From the NCBI RefSeq assembly GCF_001696615.3, contig NZ_CP032279.1, positions 1,178,001 to 1,242,000 of the forward strand: a stretch of 64,000 bases of DNA, read 5' to 3'. Numbering within the stretch: position 1 is the stretch's first letter; each line of letters opens with the position of its first letter. Shown piece by piece: positions 27,407 to 36,346 of this stretch. Under the pieces are notes generated by a model, which was not told where the DNA came from, did no database searches, and saw nothing but the letters and a program-made list of their open reading frames with translations. The position numbers and the translations under genes are program-made. The DNA comes from Acinetobacter sp. WCHAc010034. GTDB lineage: Bacteria > Pseudomonadota > Gammaproteobacteria > Pseudomonadales > Moraxellaceae.

Positions 27407-27833
27407 TTTCACCACCTAAATATGCTAACTTGCATCATGTTAGCGCGTATTCAATCAAAAGTGAAACAAATATAAGCTATTAATTTATAAAACATTTTAA
27501 ATTTAAAAACCATTCTTTTATCTTAAAAAGTCAAGATACAGATTTGCACTTAATTTTTAATACAGATGCTCAATATGCCATTTAATTTTCAAAGAATGGG
27601 AAATGCATTTGCATTCTGTTTAACCCTTGCATGCTAATTAATAGGGCTGACTTCAGAACTTTAAGAATTGCTGTGAATATCTTAGCGGGGGCATTTCCTG
27701 CGCGAAGGCGCTTAAAGGGAGAATGAGGGAGATGACTGAACCGGCGGACTTTTAACAGCAGCTAGGAAAATCAAAGCTACCCTTGCGCCTTATAAAAAAG
27801 CCATGCAGCGGAAATCCGCATGCAGATTTATGC
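27407..27833. other. Intergenic region, no gene seen
   Basis: About 430 bp, AT-rich on the left. No open frame with a ribosome binding site and no RNA gene was recognised. It should hold the promoter of the 38-aa gene at its left end. Confidence 0.4.
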
Positions 27834-27863
27834 GATAAAAAAAAGCGCTCATTTGAGCGCTTT
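27834..27863 (-). terminator. Terminator of the LysE/RhtB gene
   Basis: Stem AAAGCGCTC/GAGCGCTTT with a 4-nt loop; read on the minus strand it is followed by a T run. It lies 12 bp after the stop codon of the gene at 27875. Confidence 0.8.
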
Positions 27864-27874
27864 CATTCAATCAA

Positions 27875-28498
27875 TTACTTCATCCCGAAAATCAGCTTCA
27901 GCCCCAGCGCCGTCATCACGGCGCCCGCTGCGCGGTCAAACACCGCCTTAAACTTCAAATACACGCGGCGCGGTTTCTCTGCAGACAGCGCCACGGCAAC
28001 CAAAGAGCACCAGCCCGCATCAATAAAGAAACACAAAACCGGCAGCACAAAATAAAAGTAAGCCGGGATTTCTTTCGGCAGCAGCGCAGTGAAAATACTC
28101 GCCAGCACAATCGCAATTTTCGGGTTGGACAGCTGCGTAATTAAGCCCGTCATGAATGCGCGGCGCAGCGTCATCTGCGAAGCCGCATTTGCATCCGATT
28201 CAATCGGCTCTTTGGCATGCTTGATGATTTTAAAGGCCAGCCACAGCAGATACAGGCCGCCGCAGATTTTTAAAGCAAAATAGGCCGACGGCACCGCCAG
28301 CAAAAAGGCCTGCAGCCCCAGCACCGCCAGCAGGCCAAAAACGGCAGCGCCGGCGCCTGTGCCAAGCGCGGTAAACAGGCCATGCCTGCGTGAAATCGCA
28401 ATTGAATTTTTCGCGACATAAATCGAGGTCGGCCCGGGGCTCATTGCGCCCAGCATCAGGGCAAATGCAATTGAGCCCAAAATCCAAAATGATTCCAA
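27875..28498 (-). CDS. LysE/RhtB-family amino acid exporter
   Basis: A 207-aa inner-membrane protein with about six hydrophobic segments. The family hallmark MLGAMSPGPTSIYVAKNS is near residue 15-32 and LLAVLGLQAFLLAVPS and TQLSNPKIAIVLASIFTALLP follow. The substrate is not known. The open frame reaches back to 28633 with a Lys/Arg-rich stretch not seen in the family; a TTG at 28498 with GAGG at good spacing gives the usual N-terminus LESFWILGSIAFALM, so I chose it. Unlike the LysE-type gene at 17466, this one has the RhtB-like longer loops. Confidence 0.85.
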   Translation of the reverse strand: MESFWILGSIAFALMLGAMSPGPTSIYVAKNSIAISRRHGLFTALGTGAGAAVFGLLAVLGLQAFLLAVPSAYFALKICGGLYLLWLAFKIIKHAKEPIESDANAASQMTLRRAFMTGLITQLSNPKIAIVLASIFTALLPKEIPAYFYFVLPVLCFFIDAGWCSLVAVALSAEKPRRVYLKFKAVFDRAAGAVMTALGLKLIFGMK

Positions 28499-28924
28499 GT
28501 GAGGCCTCGAATATTGAGAGAATTTTCCAGTGAATGATTTTACTCTAAACGCCGTTTTGGCGGAATTCACTTTATCGGTTTTTTTCAGCTGCCTTTTTCC
28601 AGCCGGCTTCTTTTTCAGGATGAGCCGCTGCATTTTAATTCAAAATTAAATACACTTGTAAATTATCTAAAACTGACTCAATCGGCCCAGCCACAATAGA
28701 GCAAAAACTCAATAATTATTTTTAATTCAATGTTTTAATCATACATCAAAATTACATCATGTTTACAAAACATCCAAAAAAGCCATAAAGAACGGCTTCA
28801 CCATTACAAAAAATTGTCATTTAAGCGCTTTAAATTTCATGCATTTTTCATATATAAAAAGACATACTAATTTTATGGTTTTTAAAACCTTCCACGCATA
28901 ATACTGATCAAACGAGGGCAAACA
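28499..28924. other. Divergent intergenic region before ohyA
   Basis: A 426-bp gap, strongly AT-rich from 28620 on. It should hold the ohyA and LysE/RhtB promoters. No inverted repeat for a regulator and no RNA gene was recognised; the frame from the LysE/RhtB gene runs into its left part but is probably not translated. Confidence 0.45.
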
Positions 28925-30544
28925 ATGAAAAATAACAAACGCAGTGCTTTAGATGCGCAGCAGTCACATCTTTGGATTATCGGCGGCGGCATTGCAGGCA
29001 TGGCGGCGGCGGCTTTTGCGATCCGCGATGCTAAAGTGCCGGCAAAGCATATCCATATTCTGGAAGAGCTGGATATTTCCGGCGGTTCAATGGACGGCGG
29101 CCATACTCCGCATGCGGCGCAGGCTTGGGTCACGCGCGGCGGGCGCATGCTGACCGATGAAACTTATTTATGCCTTTGGGACTTATTTTCCAGCATTCCG
29201 TCTTTAGAAAACCCGGAAATTTCCGTACGCGAAGAATGCCGTGAATTTAATGAGCAGGTGAAAACCCATGCCCAAGCGCGCCTGATTGACGCCAACCATG
29301 TGATTGCCGACGCCGCCAAACTGGGCCTGAACACCCTGCACCGCGCGCAAATGCTGCGCCTGCTGGCCTCTAAGGAAGAAAAAATCGGCAGCCGGCGCAT
29401 TGATGAATTCTTTGATGAGGCTTTTTTTGACACCAACTTCTGGCGCATGTGGCGCACCACCTTCGCTTTTCAAAAATGGCATAGCGCCGCTGAACTGCGC
29501 CGCTACTTCCTGCGCTTCATTCAGGAGCTGCCGCGCATTCATACCCTCGCCGGCGTAAAGCGCACCAAATACAATCAGTATGATTCCATGATTCTGCCGC
29601 TGCAGCGCTGGCTGGTGGCGCAGGGCGTTGATGTGCGCTTCGGCAATTATGTGACCGATGCGGACTTCATCACCGATGAACAGACTCAGGAACGCCGCGC
29701 TGAGCGCCTGTATGTCAAGCTGCCTGAAGGCACAGAGCAGATCGAGCTGAAAGCGCATGACTTGGCTATTTTCACCCTAGGCTCGATTACTGCAGACTCG
29801 CGCTACGGCGGCAATGATGATGTGCCGGCCTTAATCCGCGACCGTCAGGATCACGGCTGGACGCTGTGGGAAACTTTAGCCAAGAAAGCGCCGGATTTTG
29901 GCCGTCCAATGACTTTCTGCGGCAATGTCGATGAGCATAAATGGGAGTCTTTCACCCTGACCATGAAAGATGATGTGCTGTTAAAGCGCATTATTGACTA
30001 CACCGGCAATGAGCCGGGCACCGGCGCGCTGATGACCTGGTTCGAGTCCGGCTGGCATTTATCAATTGTAGTTCCGGCGCAGCCGCATTTTGCCGACTTG
30101 CCTGAAGGCACGTACACCCTGTGGGGCTACGGTTTCCAAATTGACCATGACGGCGACTACATCAAAAAGCCGATGAGCGCAGCCACAGGCAAAGAGATTT
30201 TAACCGAGCTGATCAAGCAGCTGGGCTTCGATGACATTTTAGAGCATGCGCTGCAGACGACCGATGTGACAACCGCGATGATGCCGTATGCCTCTGCGCT
30301 GTTCGCCTGCCGCAAGCCGGGTGACCGCCCGTTAGTCATTCCGCAAGGTTCGCAGAACTTTGCCTTCTTGGGCCAGTTTGTGGAAATTGAAGATGATGTG
30401 GTGTTTACCGTGGAATATTCCGTGCGCGGCGCCATGCTGGCGATTTATGAATTCTTTGGCGTAGAGCGTGAAATTCCAGAGATCTACAATGGCCTGCTCG
30501 ACCCGAAAGTCGGCTTAAAGGCGCTGGAAACCGTTTTCCATTAA
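28925..30544 (+). CDS. ohyA: Oleate hydratase
   Basis: FAD-dependent enzyme (539 aa) that adds water to the cis-9 double bond of oleic and related fatty acids to give 10-hydroxy fatty acids, a detoxification of antimicrobial unsaturated fatty acids. The FAD-binding IIGGGIAGMAAAAF is at residues 18-31, then EELDISGGSMDGG and, later, GRPMTFCGNVDEHKWESFT and QNFAFLGQFVEIEDDVVFTVEYSVRGA, typical of the myosin-cross-reactive-antigen family. It is monocistronic with its own terminator. No signal peptide or membrane helix. Assignment is firm from family landmarks. Confidence 0.92.
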   Translation: MKNNKRSALDAQQSHLWIIGGGIAGMAAAAFAIRDAKVPAKHIHILEELDISGGSMDGGHTPHAAQAWVTRGGRMLTDETYLCLWDLFSSIPSLENPEISVREECREFNEQVKTHAQARLIDANHVIADAAKLGLNTLHRAQMLRLLASKEEKIGSRRIDEFFDEAFFDTNFWRMWRTTFAFQKWHSAAELRRYFLRFIQELPRIHTLAGVKRTKYNQYDSMILPLQRWLVAQGVDVRFGNYVTDADFITDEQTQERRAERLYVKLPEGTEQIELKAHDLAIFTLGSITADSRYGGNDDVPALIRDRQDHGWTLWETLAKKAPDFGRPMTFCGNVDEHKWESFTLTMKDDVLLKRIIDYTGNEPGTGALMTWFESGWHLSIVVPAQPHFADLPEGTYTLWGYGFQIDHDGDYIKKPMSAATGKEILTELIKQLGFDDILEHALQTTDVTTAMMPYASALFACRKPGDRPLVIPQGSQNFAFLGQFVEIEDDVVFTVEYSVRGAMLAIYEFFGVEREIPEIYNGLLDPKVGLKALETVFH

Positions 30545-30571
30545 TTTAAAATCCAGCAGGAAATATCCAGC

Positions 30572-30603
30572 ATAAGAGCGCTTCCGGGCGCTCTTATCTT
30601 TTT
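30572..30603 (+). terminator. ohyA terminator
   Basis: Perfect 10-bp stem ATAAGAGCGC/GCGCTCTTAT with loop TTCCGG, followed by a T-rich tail. Confidence 0.88.
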
Positions 30604-30678
30604 CAATGCCGGCAAAACTGCATGCGCTGATTCAGCGCATCCGCGCCGCCAATGCGCGGTAAAGAGTGAAAAAGCGCT

Positions 30679-30861
30679 TTAATCCGCCTGCTTGGCGCTT
30701 TGCTCGCGCGCGCTGAGCTGATAGTCATGGTCAGATGCAGGCACGCCGCCAATAATCATGGTGCGGACTTCCGCTTTAGGCTTATTCAAGTCGTCCTTCG
30801 CATCGCAGCCGGCTAAGCCCAGCAGCATGCATGCGGTGATGGCTGCGGATAACATTTTCAT
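30679..30861 (-). CDS. Small lipoprotein
   Basis: A 60-aa predicted lipoprotein. The lipobox LAGC follows a short hydrophobic signal (MKMLSAAITACMLLG), with Asp at +2 after the Cys (CDAKDD), which would favour the inner membrane under the E. coli rule. The mature part is a short charged tail (NKPKAEVRTMIIGGVPASD). The frame is open to 30963, but GGAGGGG lies 5 nt before the ATG at 30861, which fixes the start. Function unknown. Confidence 0.78.
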   Translation of the reverse strand: MKMLSAAITACMLLGLAGCDAKDDLNKPKAEVRTMIIGGVPASDHDYQLSAREQSAKQAD

Positions 30862-31059
30862 ACTATCCCCTCCATATTTATTGTTCTGTTTTTCCAGCAT
30901 AGCACTATTGCATAAAATTACAGCAGTATTTTCGTTTAGGCCTAGCATTTCAAGGTGCTGCAATATTGCGCTTAATATTAATCATCCATTTGAATTTTAT
31001 TGATTTTAATCAGACTGAATGATTCAGCTTACAAAAAACAAACACGGCTGAATATTTAC

Positions 31060-31079
31060 AACGGACATTTTTGTCCGTT
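31060..31079. promoter_or_regulatory. Palindromic operator before the TetR gene
   Basis: A perfect inverted repeat, AACGGACA-TTTT-TGTCCGTT, lies 38 bp before the tetR start in an AT-rich promoter region. Its length and symmetry fit a TetR-type dimer site, so self-regulation of the efflux operon is the natural reading. The binding protein is inferred from position only. Confidence 0.7.
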
Positions 31080-31117
31080 AAATACCCGGCATGATCCTTA
31101 AAATGCCATAACGCCTC

Positions 31118-31666
31118 ATGTCTGTACGCCAAGAACGCGCCGCCCAAAACCGCGAAGAACTGCTCTCCGCCGCCCTGCAAATTTTCCGCAGGCACGGCAT
31201 CAATGCGCCGCTGCAGCTGATTATTGATGAAGCGCAAGTGGGCCGGGCAACCTTTTACCGCAACTTTGCAGACCGGCGCGAACTGGTGCTGGCGCTGATG
31301 GAGCAGGCGCTGAACCGCTTAGAACGGCATGCGCAGAACTATGCTGAATTTCCTGACGGCTTTATCAGGCTGATCCAAAACCATATTCACAATTTGCCCT
31401 ATCTGACCGCGCTGATGGAATACTGGCGGGTGATTTCCCGCGAAGACCCCGCGATGGTGGCGATTTATGCGCGCCGCGATGCGATTCTGCAGCCGCTGAT
31501 TGATACCGCCATTCAGCATCAGATTTGCCGGCCGGACCTGAGCGCCAAAGACTATGCCATGATCACGGCGATCCTGCGCGCGTCACTGCAGGGCATTACA
31601 GAGCGCGATCAGCACGACTTAGCGGAGCGCGCAGTCGATCTGCTGCTGAACGGCATCCGGGCATAG
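31118..31666 (+). CDS. TetR-family transcriptional regulator
   Basis: A 182-aa repressor with the TetR helix-turn-helix at residues about 12-57 (REELLSAALQIFRRHG, then LIIDEAQVGRATFYRNFADR). The C-terminal part is a helical ligand-binding and dimer domain. It is the first gene of an apparent operon with an MFS pump (10-bp gap) and a HlyD-type gene, so it most likely represses that efflux system and responds to a pump substrate. The palindrome at 31060-31079 is the probable operator. Confidence 0.9.
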   Translation: MSVRQERAAQNREELLSAALQIFRRHGINAPLQLIIDEAQVGRATFYRNFADRRELVLALMEQALNRLERHAQNYAEFPDGFIRLIQNHIHNLPYLTALMEYWRVISREDPAMVAIYARRDAILQPLIDTAIQHQICRPDLSAKDYAMITAILRASLQGITERDQHDLAERAVDLLLNGIRA

Positions 31667-31675
31667 CAGCAGAAC

Positions 31676-33328
31676 ATGGCTGCGCCTCCCCGCCTGCTGG
31701 AGCCTGCGCCCGACTGGACGGCCGATGAAAAGCCGATGCTGCCAGGCTCGCCGGCAGCAATTGACCATCCGGCCTATAAGCGCTTGCTGTATTTTTTTAT
31801 CGGCCTGTTCGTGGCTGTTTCCGGCAGCCTGAGCAACGGCTTTATCACCGCGAATCTGCCGCTGATTCAGGGCGAATACGGCCTGACGCCGTCTGAAGCC
31901 GCCTGGATTCCGGCCGCCTATGCCATGGCGAATGTCAGCGCGAATTTAATTTTATTCAAGGCCCGCCAGCAATACGGGCTGCGGCTGTTTTCGGAAATCG
32001 GCTTGGTGCTGTTTATTGCCGTGCTGATGCTGCATATTTATGTGCATACCTTTGAAATGGCAGTCTTTGTGCGCATCGCCAGCGGGCTGGCGGCGGCCCC
32101 GCTCAGCTCTTTGGGCATGTACTACATCATGCAGGCCTTTAAGCGCGCCAATTTCGGACGCGGCCTCTATCTGGCGCTCGGCTTTCAGCAGCTCGGCATC
32201 CCTCTGGCGTGGGTTATGTCGCCCTATCTGACCGGGGTCAACGACTGGATGCTGCTGTACACCTTTGAGCTGGGCCTGGCGCTGTGCTGCCTGGCGATGG
32301 TGGTATCGCTGAAGCTGCCGCGCAGCCTGCGCATTGCGGTTTTTGAATTTCAGGATTTATTCACCTTTGCCTTGCTGGCTTCCGGCTTTGCCCTGCTGTG
32401 CATTGTGCTGACCCAAGGCCCGATTCTATGGTGGCTGAATGCCGGCTGGCTGGCTTATGCGCTGATTGGCGCTTTGCTGCTGATCGCTGCCGGCCTGACA
32501 TATGAGCATTACCGGGCCAACCCGCTGATCATTACCCGCTGGCTGGGCGCGTCATCCACCGTCCGCTTTATTATCGGCGCATTCGCCATCCGCTTTTTAA
32601 TGTCGGAGCAAAGCTATGCCGCGGTGAATTTCCTCAAAACGATGGGCATGGGGCCAGACCAGTTTGTCACCTTTTATGCGGTGATTATGGCCGGCATTAT
32701 CGGCGGGACTATTTTCAGCGCCCTGACCTTTTCCCGTGAAAAAACCATCCTGCACCTGCTGGGCGCAGTGCTGCTGATTCTGATTGCCTGCGCGCTGGAT
32801 CAGCATCTGACCAGCGCAGTGCGCCCTGAAAATTTCTACCTGAGCCAGTTTCTGGCCGGCTTCGCCAGCGGCATGTTCATTGGCCCGCTGCTGCTGACCG
32901 GCATTCTCAGCGCGCTGCAGAAAGGCCCCAGCCATATGGTGACTTTTATTGTGCTGTTCTCCGCCAGCCAGACTTTCGGCGGGCTGGTCGGCTCATCCTT
33001 TTTTTCCAGCTATCAGCAAATGCGCACGCAGCATTATCAGGCGGAAATCATCAATGATTTGCCACTGGCCAGCCCGCAGGTGCAGCAGCGCCTGCTCAGC
33101 GATGGCCAAAGCAGCCGTGCCTACACGCCAGACCCTGCGCTTGAGCAGAATCAGGCCCTGCGCGCGCTGCATCAGCGCGTGACTGAAGAAGCGCAAGTCC
33201 GCGCCTACAGCGATGTGATTTTTCTGAATAAGCTGTTCGCCCTCCTGCTGCTGTTCTGGGGCCTGTTCATCATTGCAGCCAGCCAGTACCGCAGCTATAA
33301 GCAGCGCCTGCGGCCGGATTCCAGCTAG
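31676..33328 (+). CDS. MFS efflux transporter (EmrB/DHA2 type)
   Basis: A 550-aa inner-membrane drug/proton antiporter with about 14 hydrophobic segments, as in the DHA2 group. The first helices read LLYFFIGLFVAVSGSLSNGFI and PLIQGEYGLTPSEAAWIPAAYAMANV, and a C-terminal extension after the helices carries LNKLFALLLLFWGLFII. In such systems the pump works with a HlyD/EmrA periplasmic adaptor and an outer-membrane channel. The adaptor gene here is broken by a stop codon, so a three-part pump may not form. It starts 10 bp after tetR. Confidence 0.88.
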   Translation: MAAPPRLLEPAPDWTADEKPMLPGSPAAIDHPAYKRLLYFFIGLFVAVSGSLSNGFITANLPLIQGEYGLTPSEAAWIPAAYAMANVSANLILFKARQQYGLRLFSEIGLVLFIAVLMLHIYVHTFEMAVFVRIASGLAAAPLSSLGMYYIMQAFKRANFGRGLYLALGFQQLGIPLAWVMSPYLTGVNDWMLLYTFELGLALCCLAMVVSLKLPRSLRIAVFEFQDLFTFALLASGFALLCIVLTQGPILWWLNAGWLAYALIGALLLIAAGLTYEHYRANPLIITRWLGASSTVRFIIGAFAIRFLMSEQSYAAVNFLKTMGMGPDQFVTFYAVIMAGIIGGTIFSALTFSREKTILHLLGAVLLILIACALDQHLTSAVRPENFYLSQFLAGFASGMFIGPLLLTGILSALQKGPSHMVTFIVLFSASQTFGGLVGSSFFSSYQQMRTQHYQAEIINDLPLASPQVQQRLLSDGQSSRAYTPDPALEQNQALRALHQRVTEEAQVRAYSDVIFLNKLFALLLLFWGLFIIAASQYRSYKQRLRPDSS

Positions 33329-33420
33329 CAGCAGCGCAGGATGCTCTGCCCTCAAAGCCCCGGCATCAGAAAATGACAGCCCAACGCACCGTCCCCCCCA
33401 AATTAAATTTAGAGAAATTC

Positions 33421-34521
33421 ATGTCAGAACAGGAAAAACCGGCGGAAACCGCTGCCCCTGCCCCGCTACCCTCCAGCAAGCTCATCCCCACCGATGCGCG
33501 GGTGCTGGCGCTGATGCTTTTGGTCCTGCTGGCGGGCATCGGCTTGATTTTATGGGCATGGAAAATCGGCCCGTTCCACAGCGCTGTCGAGTCCACCGAA
33601 AACAGCTATGTCAAAGGCAAAACCACCGTGCTGTCTTCGCAGATCAATGGCTATGTCAAAGATGTGCTGGTGACTGATTTTGCAATGGTGAAAAAGGGTC
33701 AGTCGCTGATGCATATTGACGCCGCCACCTATGAGCAGCAGGTGATTCAGGCGCAGTCCGGCATTGATCAGGCGGAAAATGATTTGGCCAATCAGACTCA
33801 AGCGATTCAGCAGCGCAAAGCGGATATTTCGGCGGCTCAGGCCAAGGCTGATTAGGCGCAGGCGGCTTATGAGCTTTCCGCGGCCCAGCTGCAGCGCTAT
33901 CAGCAATTAGGCGGCAGCGGCGCGGTTTCTAAAACGGAACAGGACAAGGCCAGCGCCGATGTGAAAAACAGCCTTGCTCTGCTGCATCAGGCGGAAGCCA
34001 ATATTCTGGTGGCGCAGGAAGCCTTGAAAACCGCGCAGGTTGCGCAGGCCGGCTTAAAAGCGCAGGTCACCGGCGCGCGGGCGCAGTTTGAGCAAGCCAA
34101 GACGGCGCAGAATTACAGCGTGATCACCGCGCCGATGGACGGGCAGCTAGGCGAAGTCAGCCCGCGCATTGGCCAGTATGTGGCTGCCGGCACGCAGCTG
34201 ATGTATTTAATTCCGCAGCAGCGCTGGGTCAGCGCCAACTTTAAGGAAACCCAGATTTCCAATATGCGGATTGGGCAAAAAGCATGGTTCAGCGTCGATG
34301 CGCTGAATCATCAGCAATTCAGCGGCCAAGTCGAACGGATTTCTCCGGCGGCCGGTTCCGAGTTCAGCGTACTGAAGCCCGACAACACCACCGGCAACTT
34401 CACCAAAGTGGTGCAGCGCATTGCGGTGCGGATTGCGATTGATCCGGATCAAACAGGCATTGAACGCCTGCGCCCGGGCATGTCGGTGGTGGCTTCGGTG
34501 GATACCGCCCCTGCAGATTAG
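33421..34521 (+). pseudogene. HlyD/EmrA-family membrane fusion protein, interrupted by an amber stop
   Basis: The adaptor for the MFS pump. The frame from ATG 33421 to the stop at 34519-34521 is 367 codons, the usual EmrA size, but codon 145 is TAG (33853-33855), in frame between QAKAD and AQAAYELS. Before it: a cytoplasmic start, one membrane helix (VLALMLLVLLAGIGLILWAW), the lipoyl half-motif (SYVKGKTTVLSSQINGYVKDV). After it: the second coiled-coil arm, lipoyl half (SVITAPMDGQLGEVSPRIGQYV) and barrel domain (WVSANFKETQISNMRIGQ). Everything else is intact, so a single recent nonsense change (CAG to TAG would do) or a sequencing error is likely. Confidence 0.9.
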
Positions 34522-34585
34522 CCGGCTGAAGATTTCTGCGCCGAATCCGCTACAATAGCGCAGATCCACTTTTTGCCTGCGCCTT

Positions 34586-35452
34586 ATGTTCGATTCGCTT
34601 GCCCGCGCCATTCCCTATCAGACCCTGCAGCTGCATGGCGTGAAAATAACCATCAAGCGTCTGGACTTGGTGCATCCGCAGATTTCCGGCAACAAATTCT
34701 TTAAGCTGAAATACAATTTTTTAGACGCCCAGCGCCAAGGATTTAAAAAAGTACTGACCTTTGGCGGCGCCTATTCCAACCATATCGCCGCCGCGTCCTA
34801 TGCCGCCCATGCCTGCGGCTTTGCCAGCGCCGGCATGATCCGCGGCGAGGAACTGGCAGCGCGCCCTTTAAATGCGACGCTGCAGACGGCGCAGCAGTTC
34901 GGCATGCAGCTGCGGTTCATCAGCCGGGAACAGTACCGGCAAAAGCACACGGCTGAATTTTTGGCGCAGCTGCAAGCCAGCTATCCGGAGCATTACGTGA
35001 TTCCTGAAGGCGGCACCAATGCTTTGGCCATTCAAGGCTGCAGGGAAATTTTAACGGAAAATGATTTAAATAATTTTGACCTGATCTGCTGCGCTGCCGG
35101 CACGGGCGGCACAATAGCCGGCCTGATTGAAGCCAGCCGGCCACAGCAGCGGATTTTAGGCTTTTCGGCCTTAAAAGGCTTATTTTTGAATGATGATGTC
35201 GCAAAACTTACCACAAAAACCAACTGGGAAATTATTGATGATTACTGCTGCGGCGGCTATGCCAAAACTACGCCTGAACTGCTGCAGTTTATCCGGCTGT
35301 TTGAAGCCGAACACTCACTGCCGCTGGAGCAGATTTACACAGGTAAAATGCTGTTTGGCATCAGCCAGATGATTCAGCGCGGTGAAATCGCTTCAGATCA
35401 GCGCGTGCTGATCATCCATAGCGGCGGGCTGCAAGGGAAATTACAAACGTAA
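34586..35452 (+). CDS. PLP enzyme, ACC deaminase / D-cysteine desulfhydrase family
   Basis: A 288-aa pyridoxal-phosphate enzyme of the tryptophan-synthase-beta fold. The cofactor lysine is in SGNKFFKLKYNF (near residue 37), the substrate loop in FGGAYSNHIAAASYAA, and the phosphate-binding loop in AAGTGGTIAGLI. The family includes 1-aminocyclopropane-1-carboxylate deaminase and D-cysteine desulfhydrase; which reaction applies here is not clear, although in gammaproteobacteria such short forms are usually called D-cysteine desulfhydrase-like. A TACAAT hexamer at 34551-34556 could be its -10 element. Monocistronic. Confidence 0.85.
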   Translation: MFDSLARAIPYQTLQLHGVKITIKRLDLVHPQISGNKFFKLKYNFLDAQRQGFKKVLTFGGAYSNHIAAASYAAHACGFASAGMIRGEELAARPLNATLQTAQQFGMQLRFISREQYRQKHTAEFLAQLQASYPEHYVIPEGGTNALAIQGCREILTENDLNNFDLICCAAGTGGTIAGLIEASRPQQRILGFSALKGLFLNDDVAKLTTKTNWEIIDDYCCGGYAKTTPELLQFIRLFEAEHSLPLEQIYTGKMLFGISQMIQRGEIASDQRVLIIHSGGLQGKLQT

Positions 35453-35471
35453 AGCCATCATGCGATGGCTT
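35452..35471 (+). terminator. Weak hairpin after the PLP enzyme gene
   Basis: Stem AAGCCATC/GATGGCTT with a 4-nt loop overlapping the stop codon. No clear T run follows, so termination may be weak or Rho-assisted. Confidence 0.4.
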
Positions 35472-35506
35472 CATCATATGCCTGAACCGCTATTTTGAAA
35501 TAGGTG

Positions 35507-35809
35507 CTATTTTTTACACTTCCCTTTCGCAATGGAATCAATATCCCCCATTCCGTCAGGTGAGTTAAGCTTTAAACAGAGTGCTGCGCCTTTCTTAATA
35601 TGCATTTCGCCTTTGCGCGGGGAAGAGCCGCCGGCATTATAAACATAATATTCTTTTCCATCTGTGGTCGTGAATGTGTAGCCATCGCCAGACTCGCTGA
35701 ATTCATTCACCTTTTTTACAACTACGCTCACCCGTTTGCTCTGCGCAGCAAAACTGGCTGTGGTGCATGCAAATAAAGCTGCAGCTAAAAACAGATTTAA
35801 AACCTTCAT
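35507..35809 (-). CDS. Small secreted protein
   Basis: A 100-aa exported protein of unknown function. The signal peptide is MKVLNLFLAAALFACTTASFA. The mature part is basic, with beta-like segments (YTFTTTDGKEYYVYNAGG) and two cysteines (ALCLKL and KGKCKK) that may pair. The frame is open to 35845, but AAGGGG lies about 8 nt before the ATG at 35809, and the signal peptide begins there. It follows a broken small gene (35826-35987) at 16 bp, probably its former operon partner. Confidence 0.72.
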   Translation of the reverse strand: MKVLNLFLAAALFACTTASFAAQSKRVSVVVKKVNEFSESGDGYTFTTTDGKEYYVYNAGGSSPRKGEMHIKKGAALCLKLNSPDGMGDIDSIAKGKCKK

Positions 35810-35825
35810 AAAATTACCCCTTGAA

Positions 35826-35987
35826 TTAATCTTTTGCCCAGCCATTTTTATCTTCGATATAAAGCAAAACGGCTAATCCGCCCTCATAGTTGAAAGGCAT
35901 ATATTTTTTTGTTTCAACATACTTATCTGCGCCATCTATCAGCTTTTGGCTTTTTTCGGCTTGAAATATATCAAAAAATTATTTCAT
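35826..35987 (-). pseudogene. Small gene with a stop at codon 3
   Basis: A 54-codon minus-strand frame that reads ATG AAA TAA and then continues open for 50 codons (FFDIFQAEKSQKLIDGADKY, then KKYMPFNYEGGLAVLLYIED and KNGWAKD) to a TAA. The sequence has strong coding character and an AAGA ribosome-binding-like run before the ATG. A single AAA to TAA change at codon 3 explains it. No known family is recognised. Next to the intact secreted gene 16 bp downstream. Confidence 0.65.
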
Positions 35988-36346
35988 TCTTCACAGTATA
36001 AGACTATAGATAAAGAATCCCGCTCAGCTGGCATTGAGCTTAAACAGGCATCCAGACAGGTTGTGTCCAGCTGCAGCTTATTTTTCATCATTTATATTGT
36101 ATTCCCGCCACGCAGATAGCTATGAATTCAGTTTTGGAAAAATCAGCAATATGGCCCAATGAATTATAGAAATAAGCGCTGCAAAATGACTGCTGAATAA
36201 TGGCGGCGGAACAGAAAAAAGCGCAGCCGGCCAATCATACAGGCCAGCAAGTATAGAATAATCTTCAGAATTTTTTCAGTTAATCCGGCGGCATACTAAA
36301 AACCATTTAAATCTTCTATAATTGCCCACTTTTCGGCGATTGAGTA
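35988..36346. other. Intergenic region before the flavoprotein gene
   Basis: A 359-bp AT-rich gap without a credible gene. A TATAAT at 36317-36322, 25 bp before the ATG at 36347, is the probable -10 element of that gene, though no matching -35 is seen. Confidence 0.45.

Noticed and set aside
28499..28633. N-terminal extension of the LysE/RhtB protein
   Set aside because: Lys/Arg-rich stretch foreign to the family; a TTG with GAGG at the normal start is better.
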